Positions 1 to 11,768 of a stretch of DNA of 64,000 nt are shown here, piece by piece. The notes below the pieces were generated by a model that saw only the letters and a program-made list of their open reading frames with translations, searched no databases and was not told the origin of the DNA. The translations under genes were made by a program, and so were the position numbers. The stretch comes from Leptospira sp. (GTDB lineage Bacteria > Spirochaetota > Leptospiria > Leptospirales > Leptospiraceae), in assembly GCA_027533185.1 (NCBI GenBank), contig JAPZTS010000001.1, positions 248,001-312,000 of the forward strand. Direction: 5' to 3'. Numbering within the stretch: the stretch's first letter is position 1; every line of letters starts with the position of its first letter.

Positions 1-603
1 AGACCCAGTTACGAACTTCCTTTGCACGAGAGGCTAAAGTCACGATTTGTTCACGGTCTCCAAGCCGATATCAAATCTCATGATTTAAATCTGCGAATGG
101 GCCTTCTCAGGAACTACCTAACGGAGTATTCCATTCCATTTAGCGAAGGACTCCTGCTCTGGCTTGCGGAGCGATTGGATGGGGATTCCCGTGCCCTGAT
201 TGGTATCGTTAATGACCTTGTAATGTACAAAAAGGCATATCAATTCTTCCTACTAAGCGAAGAAAAGATCAAAGAAGTGGCTGAGGCAAGAATCCAATCC
301 ATCAAAAAAAGAATCGGATTCAACCCAGAGATGATCATCGATCTAGTTGCAGAGAAAACGAATACAGCGAGGAAAGATATTTTAGGAAAAGGACGTAAGG
401 CCGATCTCATCCTCCCGCGACACCTTTGTATGACTCTACTTTTTGAAATCCTCCATCTTCCAAAATCCCAAATTGGTAGGTTGTTTAACTCGAACCATTC
501 GACCGTGATTCACGCCATAGAAAACTTCCACACCAAAATCCAAACGGAACCAACTTGGGACGATCTCTACCGATCCCTAAAACACCAAATCTCCTTCCAA
601 TAA
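1..603 (+). CDS. dnaA: Chromosomal replication initiator DnaA, C-terminal part (5' end outside window)
   Basis: DnaA binds DnaA boxes at oriC and opens the origin as an ATP-dependent AAA+ oligomer. The reading frame is open from base 1, so only the C-terminal ~200 residues are here. The first residues (ELPLHERLKSRF) match the end of the AAA+ core, where DnaA carries an L.x.RLxSRF sensor segment. A helical linker follows, then domain IV, the DNA-binding helix-turn-helix, with the recognisable signature FNSNHSTVIHAIENF near the end (family form: GRDHTTVxHA). The TTG at 22 is internal and not a start. It is followed by a non-coding gap with DnaA-box-like sites and then dnaN, the standard bacterial origin arrangement. 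Confidence 0.97.
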   Translation, partial: RPSYELPLHERLKSRFVHGLQADIKSHDLNLRMGLLRNYLTEYSIPFSEGLLLWLAERLDGDSRALIGIVNDLVMYKKAYQFFLLSEEKIKEVAEARIQSIKKRIGFNPEMIIDLVAEKTNTARKDILGKGRKADLILPRHLCMTLLFEILHLPKSQIGRLFNSNHSTVIHAIENFHTKIQTEPTWDDLYRSLKHQISFQ

Positions 604-849
604 ACTCTGAATAACTTGTTGGTAAACTGTTGATAACTTGATGATAAGACATAAACATGTCTTATTGTCCCCTAACAGGAGAAAAATCCGTTGAAAACCA
701 AAGAATCACTGACAGGAAAAAAATTAGCTTTTATCTGACATAATCCAATAAAAATTGAAATTCTGAAGGTTTATCAACATACTGACAGAACCAACAAAAA
801 CGACATAATATATATAAATATATAATATATACAAAAGGAATCGAGAGAT
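604..849. other. Candidate chromosomal origin (oriC) in the dnaA-dnaN gap
   Basis: This 246-bp gap has no ORF. It contains two copies of the DnaA-box-like 9-mer TTATCAACA (one mismatch from TTATCCACA) in opposite orientation: on the - strand at 628-636 (read there as TGTTGATAA on +) and on the + strand at 771-779. Bases 805-831 are an uninterrupted 27-bp A/T run, a plausible DNA-unwinding element, 25 bp downstream of the second box. The dnaN ribosome-binding site (AAAAGGA, 833-839) follows. The location between dnaA and dnaN is the most common bacterial oriC position. Function as an origin is inferred. Confidence 0.7.
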
Positions 850-1968
850 ATGAAATTTACTGTCAATACAACTGAATTTTTAAAGGCAATTAACTCCGTT
901 GATGGAGTGATTTCTGTCCGAGAAATCAAGTCCGCTCTATCCAATCTAAAAATCCAAACGGACGAAAACCAAGTTTATCTTTCCGCAACGGACTTAGAAA
1001 TTGCGATCAAAACTTCTGTGGCTTCGACCGTTCTTCAAAAAGGAACTGCTTCTCTTCCTGCAAAACAACTATCCAGTATATTCAAAAATTTGAATTTTGA
1101 TACAACAACTCTTTCAACAAATGAAACTTCAGAAAGTTCAGAAACATTAATTACAGATGCTACTGGAAAGATGGATACAAAATTCAAAGTGAATGGGATC
1201 GATTCAGAAGATATAAAAACAATTCCGACTGTCACAGATTCAAATGTAGTTGAGTTTCCTTGCCAAACGATTCGAGAAATGTTTCGCAAAACTTCTTATG
1301 CTATGGCACTCGAGGAAACTCGCTTTGTATTCAATGGTCTTTTTTTAAAACCAAATGATACTGACCTAATTGTCGTCGGAACCGATGGTCGCAGACTTTC
1401 TAAAATTGTTCGTAAGTTTCCAAAACAGTTTCCATTCAAAAACGGAGTGATTATACCTCACAAGGCTGTTCGAGAGATGTTAAAGATGATGGAAGGAAAA
1501 GAAACAGCAAAGATAGGTTTTATTGAAGAACAAATTTATGTATCTTCTGGAAATATTGAACTTCTGTTTAAACTCATTGATGGCAATTTTCCCGATTATG
1601 AGCAAGTCATTCCAAAACAAGCTTCCGAATCTGTTCGGATCGTTAAAGCTGATTTTTTAACTTTCCTCAAACAAGCATTAATTTCTGCTGAAGAACCTTC
1701 TAAACAAATCCGACTGTCCTTCACTAAAGGAAATGTAAATATTAGTTCGTCTAATCCTGGTACAATGATGTTTGATCACAATATGCCAATTGATTACAAT
1801 GGTGAGTCGATTACAATAGCTTTTAAAGGCGACTATTTAAGTGATGTCGTGAAAGCTGTTGACGATCCGGAAGTGATTTTAGAATTCACATCTTCCAGTG
1901 CTCCTGTTTTATTTAAGGATCCTTCTGATAGTGACTTTGTATCTGTCATTATGCCTATGAAACTTTAA
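850..1968 (+). CDS. dnaN: DNA polymerase III beta subunit (sliding clamp)
   Basis: The clamp is a ring-shaped dimer that tethers DNA polymerase III to DNA and recruits repair and recycling proteins. The 372-residue length is normal for three repeated clamp domains. The start MKFTVNTTEFLKAI and the C-terminal ending ...SVIMPMKL, which forms part of the hydrophobic protein-binding pocket, are typical; TDGRRLSKI in the middle domain is also characteristic. The ATG at 850 has AAAAGGA upstream at 833-839. recF starts 6 nt after the stop, so the two are probably co-transcribed. Confidence 0.97.
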   Translation: MKFTVNTTEFLKAINSVDGVISVREIKSALSNLKIQTDENQVYLSATDLEIAIKTSVASTVLQKGTASLPAKQLSSIFKNLNFDTTTLSTNETSESSETLITDATGKMDTKFKVNGIDSEDIKTIPTVTDSNVVEFPCQTIREMFRKTSYAMALEETRFVFNGLFLKPNDTDLIVVGTDGRRLSKIVRKFPKQFPFKNGVIIPHKAVREMLKMMEGKETAKIGFIEEQIYVSSGNIELLFKLIDGNFPDYEQVIPKQASESVRIVKADFLTFLKQALISAEEPSKQIRLSFTKGNVNISSSNPGTMMFDHNMPIDYNGESITIAFKGDYLSDVVKAVDDPEVILEFTSSSAPVLFKDPSDSDFVSVIMPMKL

Positions 1969-1974
1969 TGATAG

Positions 1975-3064
1975 ATGTTTCTTAGGAAAATTTACATTCA
2001 AAATTTTCGAAATCATGAAGAAACAAATTTAAAGTTTAATGCCAGGTTGGTGTTTTTCATTGGAAACAATGGAGAAGGAAAAACTAATTTACTCGAATCC
2101 ATTTCTCTTCTCTCCTATCTAAAAAGTTTCCGCGAATCTGACCAGACTCAGTTATTAAAATGGGAGAGTCCTTATACCTTTATCCGAGCAGAATTTGAAT
2201 CTGATGGAAATGATTGTTTATTTGAATATGGTATCGAAAAAAAAGAAACCAAGCGAAAAAAACTGAAGTTAAATGGTGAAGAGATAAAAAAAATATCAGA
2301 CTACGTCGGTTCCTTTCGTTCTGTTATTTTAAGTCCACCCGATATTCAAATCATTGAATTTGGAAACACGGAGAGACGAAAATTTTTAGATGCATTCATT
2401 TCCTCAACCAATCGTTACTATTTAAAAAACTTAATTGAATACGGTAAGTTGATCAAACAGAGAAATTCAGCCTTAAAGAAAGAGTTTGTTACAGAAAAGG
2501 AGATTTTGATCTGGGATGATCAAATTATTGAAAGGGATTTCGAAATTCGAAATGAGAGAAAAAAAACGATCGAAAAACTTTCGAATTACTTTGAGAAGAA
2601 TCTATTCCAACTCAGTCAAGGTAAAGATCCCTTCACCATTCAATACAAACCAAATGTGGAATCTAAAGATCAGCATAAGGAACGATTGATTTCAAATCTA
2701 AGAAAAGACAGAGCTATCGGATATACTAGCTGTGGAAACCACCGCGATGAAATACCGATTGGATTTGATGATAAAGACCTTGCGCAATTTGGATCCCAAG
2801 GACAAAAAAGGAGTGCTGTTATCGCATTGAAAACTGCTTGTTTTCAAATGACACGGGATGAAACAGGAGAAGCTCCCGTACTTCTCATCGATGATATCAT
2901 CCGGGAATTGGATGTAAAACGTAGAGAATATTTTGTAAATTTGATAACGGAATGTGGTCAGGCATTTTTCACCACTACAGATTTAGAAGGAATCAAAGAA
3001 TATGTAGGAAATCTGAATATTGAAAAAGAGATCTATGAAGTAAACGCAGGTAAGGTTCGTCTTT

Positions 3065-3081
<17 letters not shown>
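1975..3081 (+). CDS. recF: DNA replication and repair protein RecF
   Basis: RecF is an SMC/ABC-like ATPase of the RecFOR pathway that helps load RecA at single-stranded gaps and stalled forks. The 368-residue protein begins MFLRKIYIQNFRNHEE, the usual RecF N-terminus. It has Walker A GNNGEGKT at residues 30-37, a helical arm domain in the middle, a signature-like segment FGSQGQKRSAVIALK and Walker B VLLIDDIIRELD near the C-terminus. It sits 6 nt after dnaN, and its last 17 nt overlap the next gene, indicating translational coupling. Confidence 0.96.
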
Positions 3082-5406
<2,325 letters not shown>

Positions 5407-5427
5407 TTTCAAATTTAGGAAACAAAG

Positions 5428-7941
5428 ATGACCGAACAAAACGGCCAAAATAACGAATCTCAAAAAACCTTAGCTTTAAATCTATCAGGTCGTCCTGATG
5501 TTGCTGGTGCTTTAAAAGCAGGTGTCCGTGTAATTCCAGTTGAAATTGAAGATCAAATGAAGGAAGCTTACTTGGATTATGCGATGAGCGTAATTGTGGG
5601 AAGGGCATTGCCAGATGTTAGAGATGGATTAAAACCAGTACATAGGCGGATTCTTCATGCGATGAATGAAAGGGCCTGGCGAAGTGATAGACCTTATGTA
5701 AAATCTGCGAAAATTGTCGGGGAAGTAATTGGTAACTACCACCCACACGGTGACTCAGCCGTTTATGAGACAATGGTGCGAATGGTGCAAACATTCTCGA
5801 TGAGAGAACCTCTTGTTGATGGTCAAGGTAACTTTGGATCTATCGATGGTGATAACGCCGCTGCCTACCGATATACTGAAGCTAGGCTTACAAAACTCGC
5901 GGAAGAATTACTCAAAGATATTGAAAAAAATACAGTATCTTTTTCACCAAACTTTGATGATACGAGACAACAACCTGATGTTTTACCTGCGAACTTTCCT
6001 AATATTTTAGTGAATGGATCCTCGGGTATTGCCGTAGGTATGGCAACAAATATCCCACCTCATAATCTTAAAGAATCTGTCGAAGCAGTGATAGCTCTCA
6101 TTCAGAACCCCGATATCACCCTGCCCGAACTCATGAAAATCCTTCCGGGCCCAGACTTTCCTACAGGTGGAACAATTATAGGTGGGGAGGGACTCTACCA
6201 GGCATATGCTACCGGAAAGGGTTCCATTAGAATTCGTTCCAAAGTGGAAATCATTGAAAATGCAAAAGGTCGAGAGATCATCGTTATCTCTGAAATTCCG
6301 TATCAAGTAAACAAGAAGAATCTTTTGGAGAAAATCGGTGATCTTGTAAATGAGAAGATCATCGAAGGTATAACGGAGATTTTAGATCTTTCTGATAGAA
6401 AGGGAATACGTGTAGAGATTCACATAAAAAAAGATTTTAATGCACAAGTAATTCTAAACCAGCTCTTTAAACTAACTCAACTCCAAGTGAGTTACGGCAT
6501 CACGATGCTAGCAATCTTGGACAATCGGCCAAAAGTATTTACGCTAAAAGAAATACTCAAGTCCTATGCAAACCATAGAAATGAAGTTGTTATCAAAAGA
6601 ACTGAGTTTGATTTAGATAAGGCAAAAAAACGCGCTCATATCTTAGAAGGATTAAAGATCGCTTTAGACAATATCGATGAAGTCATCAAAATTATACGGT
6701 CCTCCAAAGATCCGAGAGAGGCTCAATCAAAATTGATGTCGAGTTTTGGTCTTTCCGACATCCAAGCGGATGCAATTTTGGAAATGAGGTTGCAACGACT
6801 TACTTCCCTAGAAGTTCAAAAGATTATCGAGGAGCTTGAACAGGTAAGACTATTAATATTGGACTTAGAAGATATTTTAGCTAAACCGGATCGAGTCAAA
6901 AAAATTATTTGTGATGAACTTGGAAAAGTATCTGAATCCTTTGGACAAAAACGAATAACAGAGATTAGTTTAGAATCTTTAGAATCATCAAGCTTTAACG
7001 CTGAAGATTTAATCGCCGATGAAGAAGTTGTAGTTCAAATTTCCGAAGATATGTTTATCAAACGACTTCCGATGGATACGTTCCGTAAACAAAAACGAGG
7101 TGGGAAGGGAGTTCAGGGTATCTCAACCAAACGGGAAGACTTTGTTAAAAAATTAACAATTGCAATGACGCACGACAATCTGATGCTTTTTTCCAATAAA
7201 GGTCGTGCCTTCCTTCTCAAAGTTTACGAATTGCCAATCGGCAGTAAAGAAGCACGAGGAAAATCTTTGAAGGCAATTATCGGACTGAACGATGATGAGA
7301 CTATCACATCCGTGTTTGCGTTCAGAGATTTTGATGAATCTTATCTTTTGATGGTTACACGAGCTGGTTTTGTGAAAAAAATTCAGCTGGATGAATTTTC
7401 AAATACAAAAAAATCCGGAATCATCGCTATTGGACTGCGAGACGGTGATGACTTAATTGATGTTATTGCAAATCCAAACAATTATGACGTCTTCATAGCA
7501 AGTAAAGATGGTCTTGCGATTCGTATGAATTTAAATGAACTAAGATCCCAAGGTAGAACTGCTTCTGGTGTCACAGCTATGCGTTTAGAAGACAATGATG
7601 AGATAGCAGGAATAACAAGAGTAGAACCTGAGACAGTGCTTTTCTGCATTTCAGAAAATGGTTTCGGAAAACGAACAGACTTTGAAGAATTTGGAACCAA
7701 GGGCCGAGGCGGAAAAGGTATGACCTATTTAAAAATAGGTGAGAAGAATGGGAGAGCAGTTGGAATCGCATCTGTTAAGGAAGAAGACGAACTACTAGTA
7801 ATTACCCAATCAGGCATGGCTATCCGTGTGGAAGTAAAGGATATATCCGTAATCGGTCGAAGTGCAATGGGTGTTCGAGTTGTTAATACAAAAGATGATG
7901 ATTTCGTAAAAGATTTTGCGATTGTTAAAGATACGGAATGA
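5428..7941 (+). CDS. gyrA: DNA gyrase subunit A
   Basis: GyrA cleaves and rejoins DNA and wraps it with its C-terminal beta-pinwheel. The 837-residue protein has the active-site tyrosine Tyr149 in AAAYRYTE, the quinolone-interacting helix YHPHGDSAVYE with Ser110 and Glu114 (the Ser83/Asp87 equivalents of E. coli), and the GyrA-box-like KQKRGGKGVQGI near residues 551-562. The conserved core (IPVEIEDQMKEAYLDYAMSVI) begins only at about residue 36, so the N-terminus carries ~30 residues more than E. coli GyrA. ATG 5428 is the only good start; AGGAAA lies just upstream. It is likely co-transcribed with gyrB. Confidence 0.97.
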   Translation: MTEQNGQNNESQKTLALNLSGRPDVAGALKAGVRVIPVEIEDQMKEAYLDYAMSVIVGRALPDVRDGLKPVHRRILHAMNERAWRSDRPYVKSAKIVGEVIGNYHPHGDSAVYETMVRMVQTFSMREPLVDGQGNFGSIDGDNAAAYRYTEARLTKLAEELLKDIEKNTVSFSPNFDDTRQQPDVLPANFPNILVNGSSGIAVGMATNIPPHNLKESVEAVIALIQNPDITLPELMKILPGPDFPTGGTIIGGEGLYQAYATGKGSIRIRSKVEIIENAKGREIIVISEIPYQVNKKNLLEKIGDLVNEKIIEGITEILDLSDRKGIRVEIHIKKDFNAQVILNQLFKLTQLQVSYGITMLAILDNRPKVFTLKEILKSYANHRNEVVIKRTEFDLDKAKKRAHILEGLKIALDNIDEVIKIIRSSKDPREAQSKLMSSFGLSDIQADAILEMRLQRLTSLEVQKIIEELEQVRLLILDLEDILAKPDRVKKIICDELGKVSESFGQKRITEISLESLESSSFNAEDLIADEEVVVQISEDMFIKRLPMDTFRKQKRGGKGVQGISTKREDFVKKLTIAMTHDNLMLFSNKGRAFLLKVYELPIGSKEARGKSLKAIIGLNDDETITSVFAFRDFDESYLLMVTRAGFVKKIQLDEFSNTKKSGIIAIGLRDGDDLIDVIANPNNYDVFIASKDGLAIRMNLNELRSQGRTASGVTAMRLEDNDEIAGITRVEPETVLFCISENGFGKRTDFEEFGTKGRGGKGMTYLKIGEKNGRAVGIASVKEEDELLVITQSGMAIRVEVKDISVIGRSAMGVRVVNTKDDDFVKDFAIVKDTE

Positions 7942-7966
7942 TTCTTTTGAAAGGTTAAGATGAATT

Positions 7967-8968
7967 ATGCTAAAGCTGGGCAATGTAGAAATATTTGGCG
8001 ATATTGCTCTTTCACCAATGGCAGGTATTTCTGATAGTCCTTACAGAAAAATTGCACGCAAATTTGGGTCTGCGTTCTCCTATACAGAATTTGTAAATAC
8101 AGAACAGATTGTTCGAAACAATCAAAAATCAATCGATATGTTTCGTTTTGAGGAAATGGAACGTCCGATTGTCTTTCAAATCTTTGGATCTGATCTCACT
8201 AACGTAGTTGAATCTTCCAATAGAATCGCAGAATTAAATCCGGATATCATTGATTTGAATATGGGTTGTTCTGTTGCTAAAGTATCGTCTCACGGTTCTG
8301 GTGCAGGTTTATTGAAAAATTTACCTCTCGCAGGACGTATGATAGAAGATATGGTAAAAACTAATTCTTGTCCAATTACAGCTAAAATTCGAATTGGCTG
8401 GGATTTAAATTCTCTGAATTACAAAGAAACAGTTCGCGTACTGCAAGAATCCGGTGTCTCAGCGATTTCTGTACATGGACGGACTAAATCAATGGGTTAT
8501 TCGGGCCTAGCAGATTGGAATATCATCGGTGAAATCAAATCTTTGTCAAAGGTTCCAATTTATGGGAATGGCGATATTCAGTCGTATGCGGAAGCACTCG
8601 ATCGAAAAAAACAGACGAATGTGGATCTTGTACTCATAGGCAGAAAGGCAATCGGGAATCCATGGATATTTTCTCCTAAAGCAAAAAAGGATTTTTCATG
8701 GTCAGAAATTAGAGGATTAATTTTGGAACATTTAGATGGAATGTTGGAGTTTTATCCAAGCGATGATGATTATGGACTCATACTCTTTCGCAAACATTTC
8801 GTTCGTTATATTGAGGGACTTACTATTCCTCCACCTATTAAACAAAAGCTATTACAGACATCGATTGTGAACGAATTTAAAGATCTTCTAAATTCTCTAG
8901 AGCTTTATTTTGATATGCAACTAACTCAATTAAAGGAATCTGAGACACATTGCGAGATGTATCTCTGA
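7967..8968 (+). CDS. dus: tRNA-dihydrouridine synthase (Dus family)
   Basis: Dus enzymes are FMN-dependent reductases that turn uridine into dihydrouridine in tRNA D-loops. The 333-residue protein starts LGNVEIFGDIALSPMAGISDSPYR, the typical Dus TIM-barrel opening (LAPMAGVTDxxFR). It has DLNMGCSVAKV around residues 96-106 (usual form NxGCPxxxV; here Ser replaces Pro), ITAKIRIGWD, the substrate loop ISVHGRTKSMGYSG and the phosphate-binding NGDI...IGRKAIGNPWIF. It begins 25 nt after gyrA, with AAAGG at 7950-7954. The subtype is uncertain; it resembles DusB most. Confidence 0.92.
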   Translation: MLKLGNVEIFGDIALSPMAGISDSPYRKIARKFGSAFSYTEFVNTEQIVRNNQKSIDMFRFEEMERPIVFQIFGSDLTNVVESSNRIAELNPDIIDLNMGCSVAKVSSHGSGAGLLKNLPLAGRMIEDMVKTNSCPITAKIRIGWDLNSLNYKETVRVLQESGVSAISVHGRTKSMGYSGLADWNIIGEIKSLSKVPIYGNGDIQSYAEALDRKKQTNVDLVLIGRKAIGNPWIFSPKAKKDFSWSEIRGLILEHLDGMLEFYPSDDDYGLILFRKHFVRYIEGLTIPPPIKQKLLQTSIVNEFKDLLNSLELYFDMQLTQLKESETHCEMYL

Positions 8969-8980
8969 GGTGAAAAAAAA

Positions 8981-9364
8981 ATGGCTGATGCGAATAAATC
9001 AATCTTTTCCGACACATACAGCATGTATGGCGGACCGAAACAAAAGAGAAAGCAAGCAAGAGTCAAAATTGACGTCCCTTGTGAAATCAAACTTGTAAAT
9101 TCCAAAAACCCACCAGTTTTGGGACATCTGTCAGATATAGGAACTGGTGGGCTTTCCTTGCAAGCAACGGCAATTTTTTACAACGGAGATCAAGTAAGAA
9201 TTGGTTTTGAACTGAACAAAGTCAAAACAGAAATTGTAGGTTCCGTTTTAAGAACTTCGGGAAAAACGACTACCGTAGTCTACGGACAACTAGAACCTCA
9301 AATACATGCTTTGGTTCAAGATTTCATTCATAAGCACTACTTTGATACGAAAGGAAAGAAGTAA
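8981..9364 (+). CDS. PilZ-domain protein, possible c-di-GMP receptor
   Basis: This 127-residue protein is a single PilZ domain. The c-di-GMP-binding motif RxxxR is present as R23-K-Q-A-R27, and the second motif (D/N)xSxxG appears as DIGTGG at residues 52-57, with Gly in place of the usual Ser. The rest reads as the expected beta-barrel (QVRIGFELNKVKTEIVGSVLR). It is 12 nt after dus and is the last gene before a strong terminator. PilZ proteins often control motility or envelope functions in response to c-di-GMP. The target here is unknown, and the Ser-to-Gly change leaves ligand binding uncertain. Confidence 0.85.
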   Translation: MADANKSIFSDTYSMYGGPKQKRKQARVKIDVPCEIKLVNSKNPPVLGHLSDIGTGGLSLQATAIFYNGDQVRIGFELNKVKTEIVGSVLRTSGKTTTVVYGQLEPQIHALVQDFIHKHYFDTKGKK

Positions 9365-9428
9365 GGATCTATCTAAAATCTAACTCCACTGATTCTAACT
9401 TGCAGTCAAAATCGCAATTAAAAAAAAA

Positions 9429-9446
9429 GCCTCCTAATTAGGAGGC
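9429..9446. terminator. Bidirectional intrinsic terminator
   Basis: GCCTCCTAATTAGGAGGC is a perfect 18-bp palindrome. It is preceded by eight A and followed by TTTT, so it can end transcription from both the PilZ gene (+) and lipL21 (-), which converge here. Confidence 0.92.
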
Positions 9447-9481
9447 TTTTCTGCATTTAGGAATGCTAAACGTTATTTGAA

Positions 9482-10063
9482 TTACTGAGCAGCAGTCGCT
9501 TTCGCTTCAAGAGCCTTTTGTCCACCTGCATATCTGAGGTAACCTACACATTGGCATTCTTCCCAAGTTTCAGCTTCTCCGATATTTGCACAAACACCAG
9601 TTTCGTTATTAAGTGAGCAGCAGTCATAAACTCCCACTCCTTTGATCAAACCTTTTGATTCAGATACGATCACAGATCCTGTAGATTGTCCATCAGAAAC
9701 TCCTGATGCTTGCTCTAAGTATTCTCCTAAGATTTTTTTCAATCCGTCTCCAGCTACTTGGAGTCTCGCCGCTTCACGGCAAGTGGATTGTTTCATAGCA
9801 ACTGAATTAGCTTTGATTGCTTTGTCAGATGCACGAGCGGAAAATTTCATGTAAAGATAATCAAATTCCTTCTCTTTGCCTTTGCAATATTCAGCAGGGC
9901 TTTCACCACGTTTAGCAGCAGCTGCGTCAGGGGCACATGCCCAACCTTCGAAAATCCAACCATTTTTACCTACGGTCGTAGCGTCTCTTCTGCCTCCATC
10001 TTTGGATCCACAGGATACAACAAATGCGATCAGAGCGGCACATACGATAAGCGATTTCTTCAT
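9482..10063 (-). CDS. lipL21: LipL21-like surface lipoprotein
   Basis: The 193-residue precursor has a signal peptide ending FVVSC, a loose spirochaetal lipobox; Cys18 would be lipidated. The mature part contains DATTVGKNGWIFEGW, STCREAARLQ, SGVSDGQSTGSVIVSESKG and WEECQCVGY, which I recognise as the pattern of leptospiral LipL21, an abundant outer-membrane lipoprotein reported to bind peptidoglycan. In pathogenic Leptospira lipL21 also lies a few genes after gyrA, which supports the call. The mature protein has eight further Cys, including DCC and CQC. Expression should be strong: a near-consensus promoter and an AAAGGAGT ribosome-binding site (10073-10080) precede it. Confidence 0.82.
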   Translation of the reverse strand: MKKSLIVCAALIAFVVSCGSKDGGRRDATTVGKNGWIFEGWACAPDAAAAKRGESPAEYCKGKEKEFDYLYMKFSARASDKAIKANSVAMKQSTCREAARLQVAGDGLKKILGEYLEQASGVSDGQSTGSVIVSESKGLIKGVGVYDCCSLNNETGVCANIGEAETWEECQCVGYLRYAGGQKALEAKATAAQ

Positions 10064-10087
10064 AAAGAATCTACTCCTTTGCCCTAG

Positions 10088-10116
10088 ATTAGAATGTCTC
10101 TGAAAAACCTTGTCAA
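10088..10116 (-). promoter_or_regulatory. Sigma-70-type promoter of lipL21
   Basis: On the - strand a perfect TTGACA (10111-10116) is separated by exactly 17 bp from TCTAAT (10088-10093, 5/6 match to TATAAT). The putative start of transcription lies about 20 bp before the ATG at 10063, leaving room for the AAAGGAGT ribosome-binding site. This is the closest match to a housekeeping promoter that I found in the window. Confidence 0.85.
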
Positions 10117-10193
10117 TCTTTTCTCAAACAAAACTAGTTCTACATATGGGATAAGGATTTACAATTCCTCTGGAATGTCCCCAAATACTATTT

Positions 10194-11768
10194 ATGTCTC
10201 TAGTTTATAGGCAAATTGTCCAAATTTTCCTGATAGTTTCCCTTTTTCTCCTACCAAAAATTGCATTTGCAAGGGAAATTACGGTCCTTCCGTCACAGAT
10301 TTCAGGATTGATTCCAAATGAGTTTGGTACAGAATCCGAGGCAAAATTGGAAATTCCGAGACTAACTCGGCATTTTTTAAGAAAAAATTTTTTTACAGAG
10401 CTTACGGATGGGAAACTGATTGAATCAAAATTTTATGAGGATTTCCAGTTCGGTGATATCCAATTGGAAAAGTCCGCCTCTACTCTTTGTTTGGAATGGG
10501 ATAGCCAATTTTTAGTTCAAGATCTTGTCGACTTTGGCAATCCAACTTTAGTTAAAACACTGATTTACAATTGTAAATCTGCCGGTTTACAGACAATTCA
10601 ATCTAAACTTATTAGCAATTTTCTCGTTTCTTACGAGAAACATAATGAAAAATGCTTTCGTTTTCTACCACCTAGAAGTAGCGAAAAAAGAATTCAGAAA
10701 ATCGCAAATCATGAGATCTACTTTTTCTTCGATATCCACTCTTCGTATGCTTACTACAAAAAAGATTTTGTCAAATCCATACAGTCTCTCAGTAATCGAA
10801 ATGGTCTTTTTCTTGGACTCGTGACGGTTAAAATAGATAAAGTGCAATTTATAACTCCATCAACTGAGCATAATGAAATTCTAAGAACTATAATTGATAT
10901 GACCTGGCAGGGAACCAACCAACCAGATTCGGTGTTAGGTGCAATTCAAAGTTTAAGAACTCGGTTGAATTCAGGTAAAATGGATTCCAGGAAAGTTTTT
11001 TTCTTGTTATCATCCAGTGTAAAAAGTAAATCAAATCAAATAATACAAACGATAAACGACTTAAGGCAGTCGAACGTAGAATCTATCATAATAATACCGA
11101 ATCATTCCGATTTTCCTACTATACGTGAAATACAAAGAATCGGAAGATCTACTGGTTCCAAAGTTGTAGGTATCACCGAATATCAGAAGTTAGGTACTCC
11201 TGATGGTTATGAAACAATTTATCTGAATCAATTTACTTTATATTCATCCACGGAACCAATGATACCTCCTTTCGATTGGAAAGCTAAGTCTATCACAGGT
11301 TTTGATGCCTCATTAGTAAGAGCAGCCGTAGACTCAGTTAATCCCTATAATATGCATGAAGCCTATTCTAAAATTACAGAAAAAAGAGTTTTGGAAAAAG
11401 AAGAAGTTCAGACTGATATTACAAGTTTAATCGAAGTAGAAACAAGTTTACTGCCGAAAGATACAGATCGGTATCAGTCGGTACTTTTTTCTTCAAATGG
11501 TGAAGCTATTTGGTTGCAATTGCCTGTTGACTTACAACTTCCTACAGGAAAACAAATTACGATTCAATCTACTTTTGTTCTTGATCCACTTTCTTCCTCA
11601 GGAGTCAGGAATATTCCTTATGAAACGCAGCTTTTAAAAACAACGCAAATTTACCCAAGATCTCTAACTCTCTCCCCTTCCAAGATCAAGAAAACAATTG
11701 AACTTTTAAAACAATCGGAGATGAACATTTATCTCCCTGGGAAGATCGATATTGTTAAAAAAAGATAA
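10194..11768 (+). CDS. Secreted protein with a degenerate von Willebrand A-like region, function unknown
   Basis: I do not recognise a named family for this 524-residue protein. It has a clear signal peptide (hydrophobic run to about residue 26, ending KIAFA). Around residues 175-345 the layout resembles a vWA fold: a first strand IYFFFDIHSSYAYY where a MIDAS motif (DxSxS) would stand but is not intact, a helix with GAIQSLRTRL, then SRKVFFLLSSS and VESIIIIPN, and GRSTGSKVVGI near the end. The C-terminal third looks like a beta-rich domain. Its last 17 nt overlap the AAA+-like gene, so the two are probably made together. The vWA assignment is inference from pattern only. Confidence 0.75.
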   Translation: MSLVYRQIVQIFLIVSLFLLPKIAFAREITVLPSQISGLIPNEFGTESEAKLEIPRLTRHFLRKNFFTELTDGKLIESKFYEDFQFGDIQLEKSASTLCLEWDSQFLVQDLVDFGNPTLVKTLIYNCKSAGLQTIQSKLISNFLVSYEKHNEKCFRFLPPRSSEKRIQKIANHEIYFFFDIHSSYAYYKKDFVKSIQSLSNRNGLFLGLVTVKIDKVQFITPSTEHNEILRTIIDMTWQGTNQPDSVLGAIQSLRTRLNSGKMDSRKVFFLLSSSVKSKSNQIIQTINDLRQSNVESIIIIPNHSDFPTIREIQRIGRSTGSKVVGITEYQKLGTPDGYETIYLNQFTLYSSTEPMIPPFDWKAKSITGFDASLVRAAVDSVNPYNMHEAYSKITEKRVLEKEEVQTDITSLIEVETSLLPKDTDRYQSVLFSSNGEAIWLQLPVDLQLPTGKQITIQSTFVLDPLSSSGVRNIPYETQLLKTTQIYPRSLTLSPSKIKKTIELLKQSEMNIYLPGKIDIVKKR

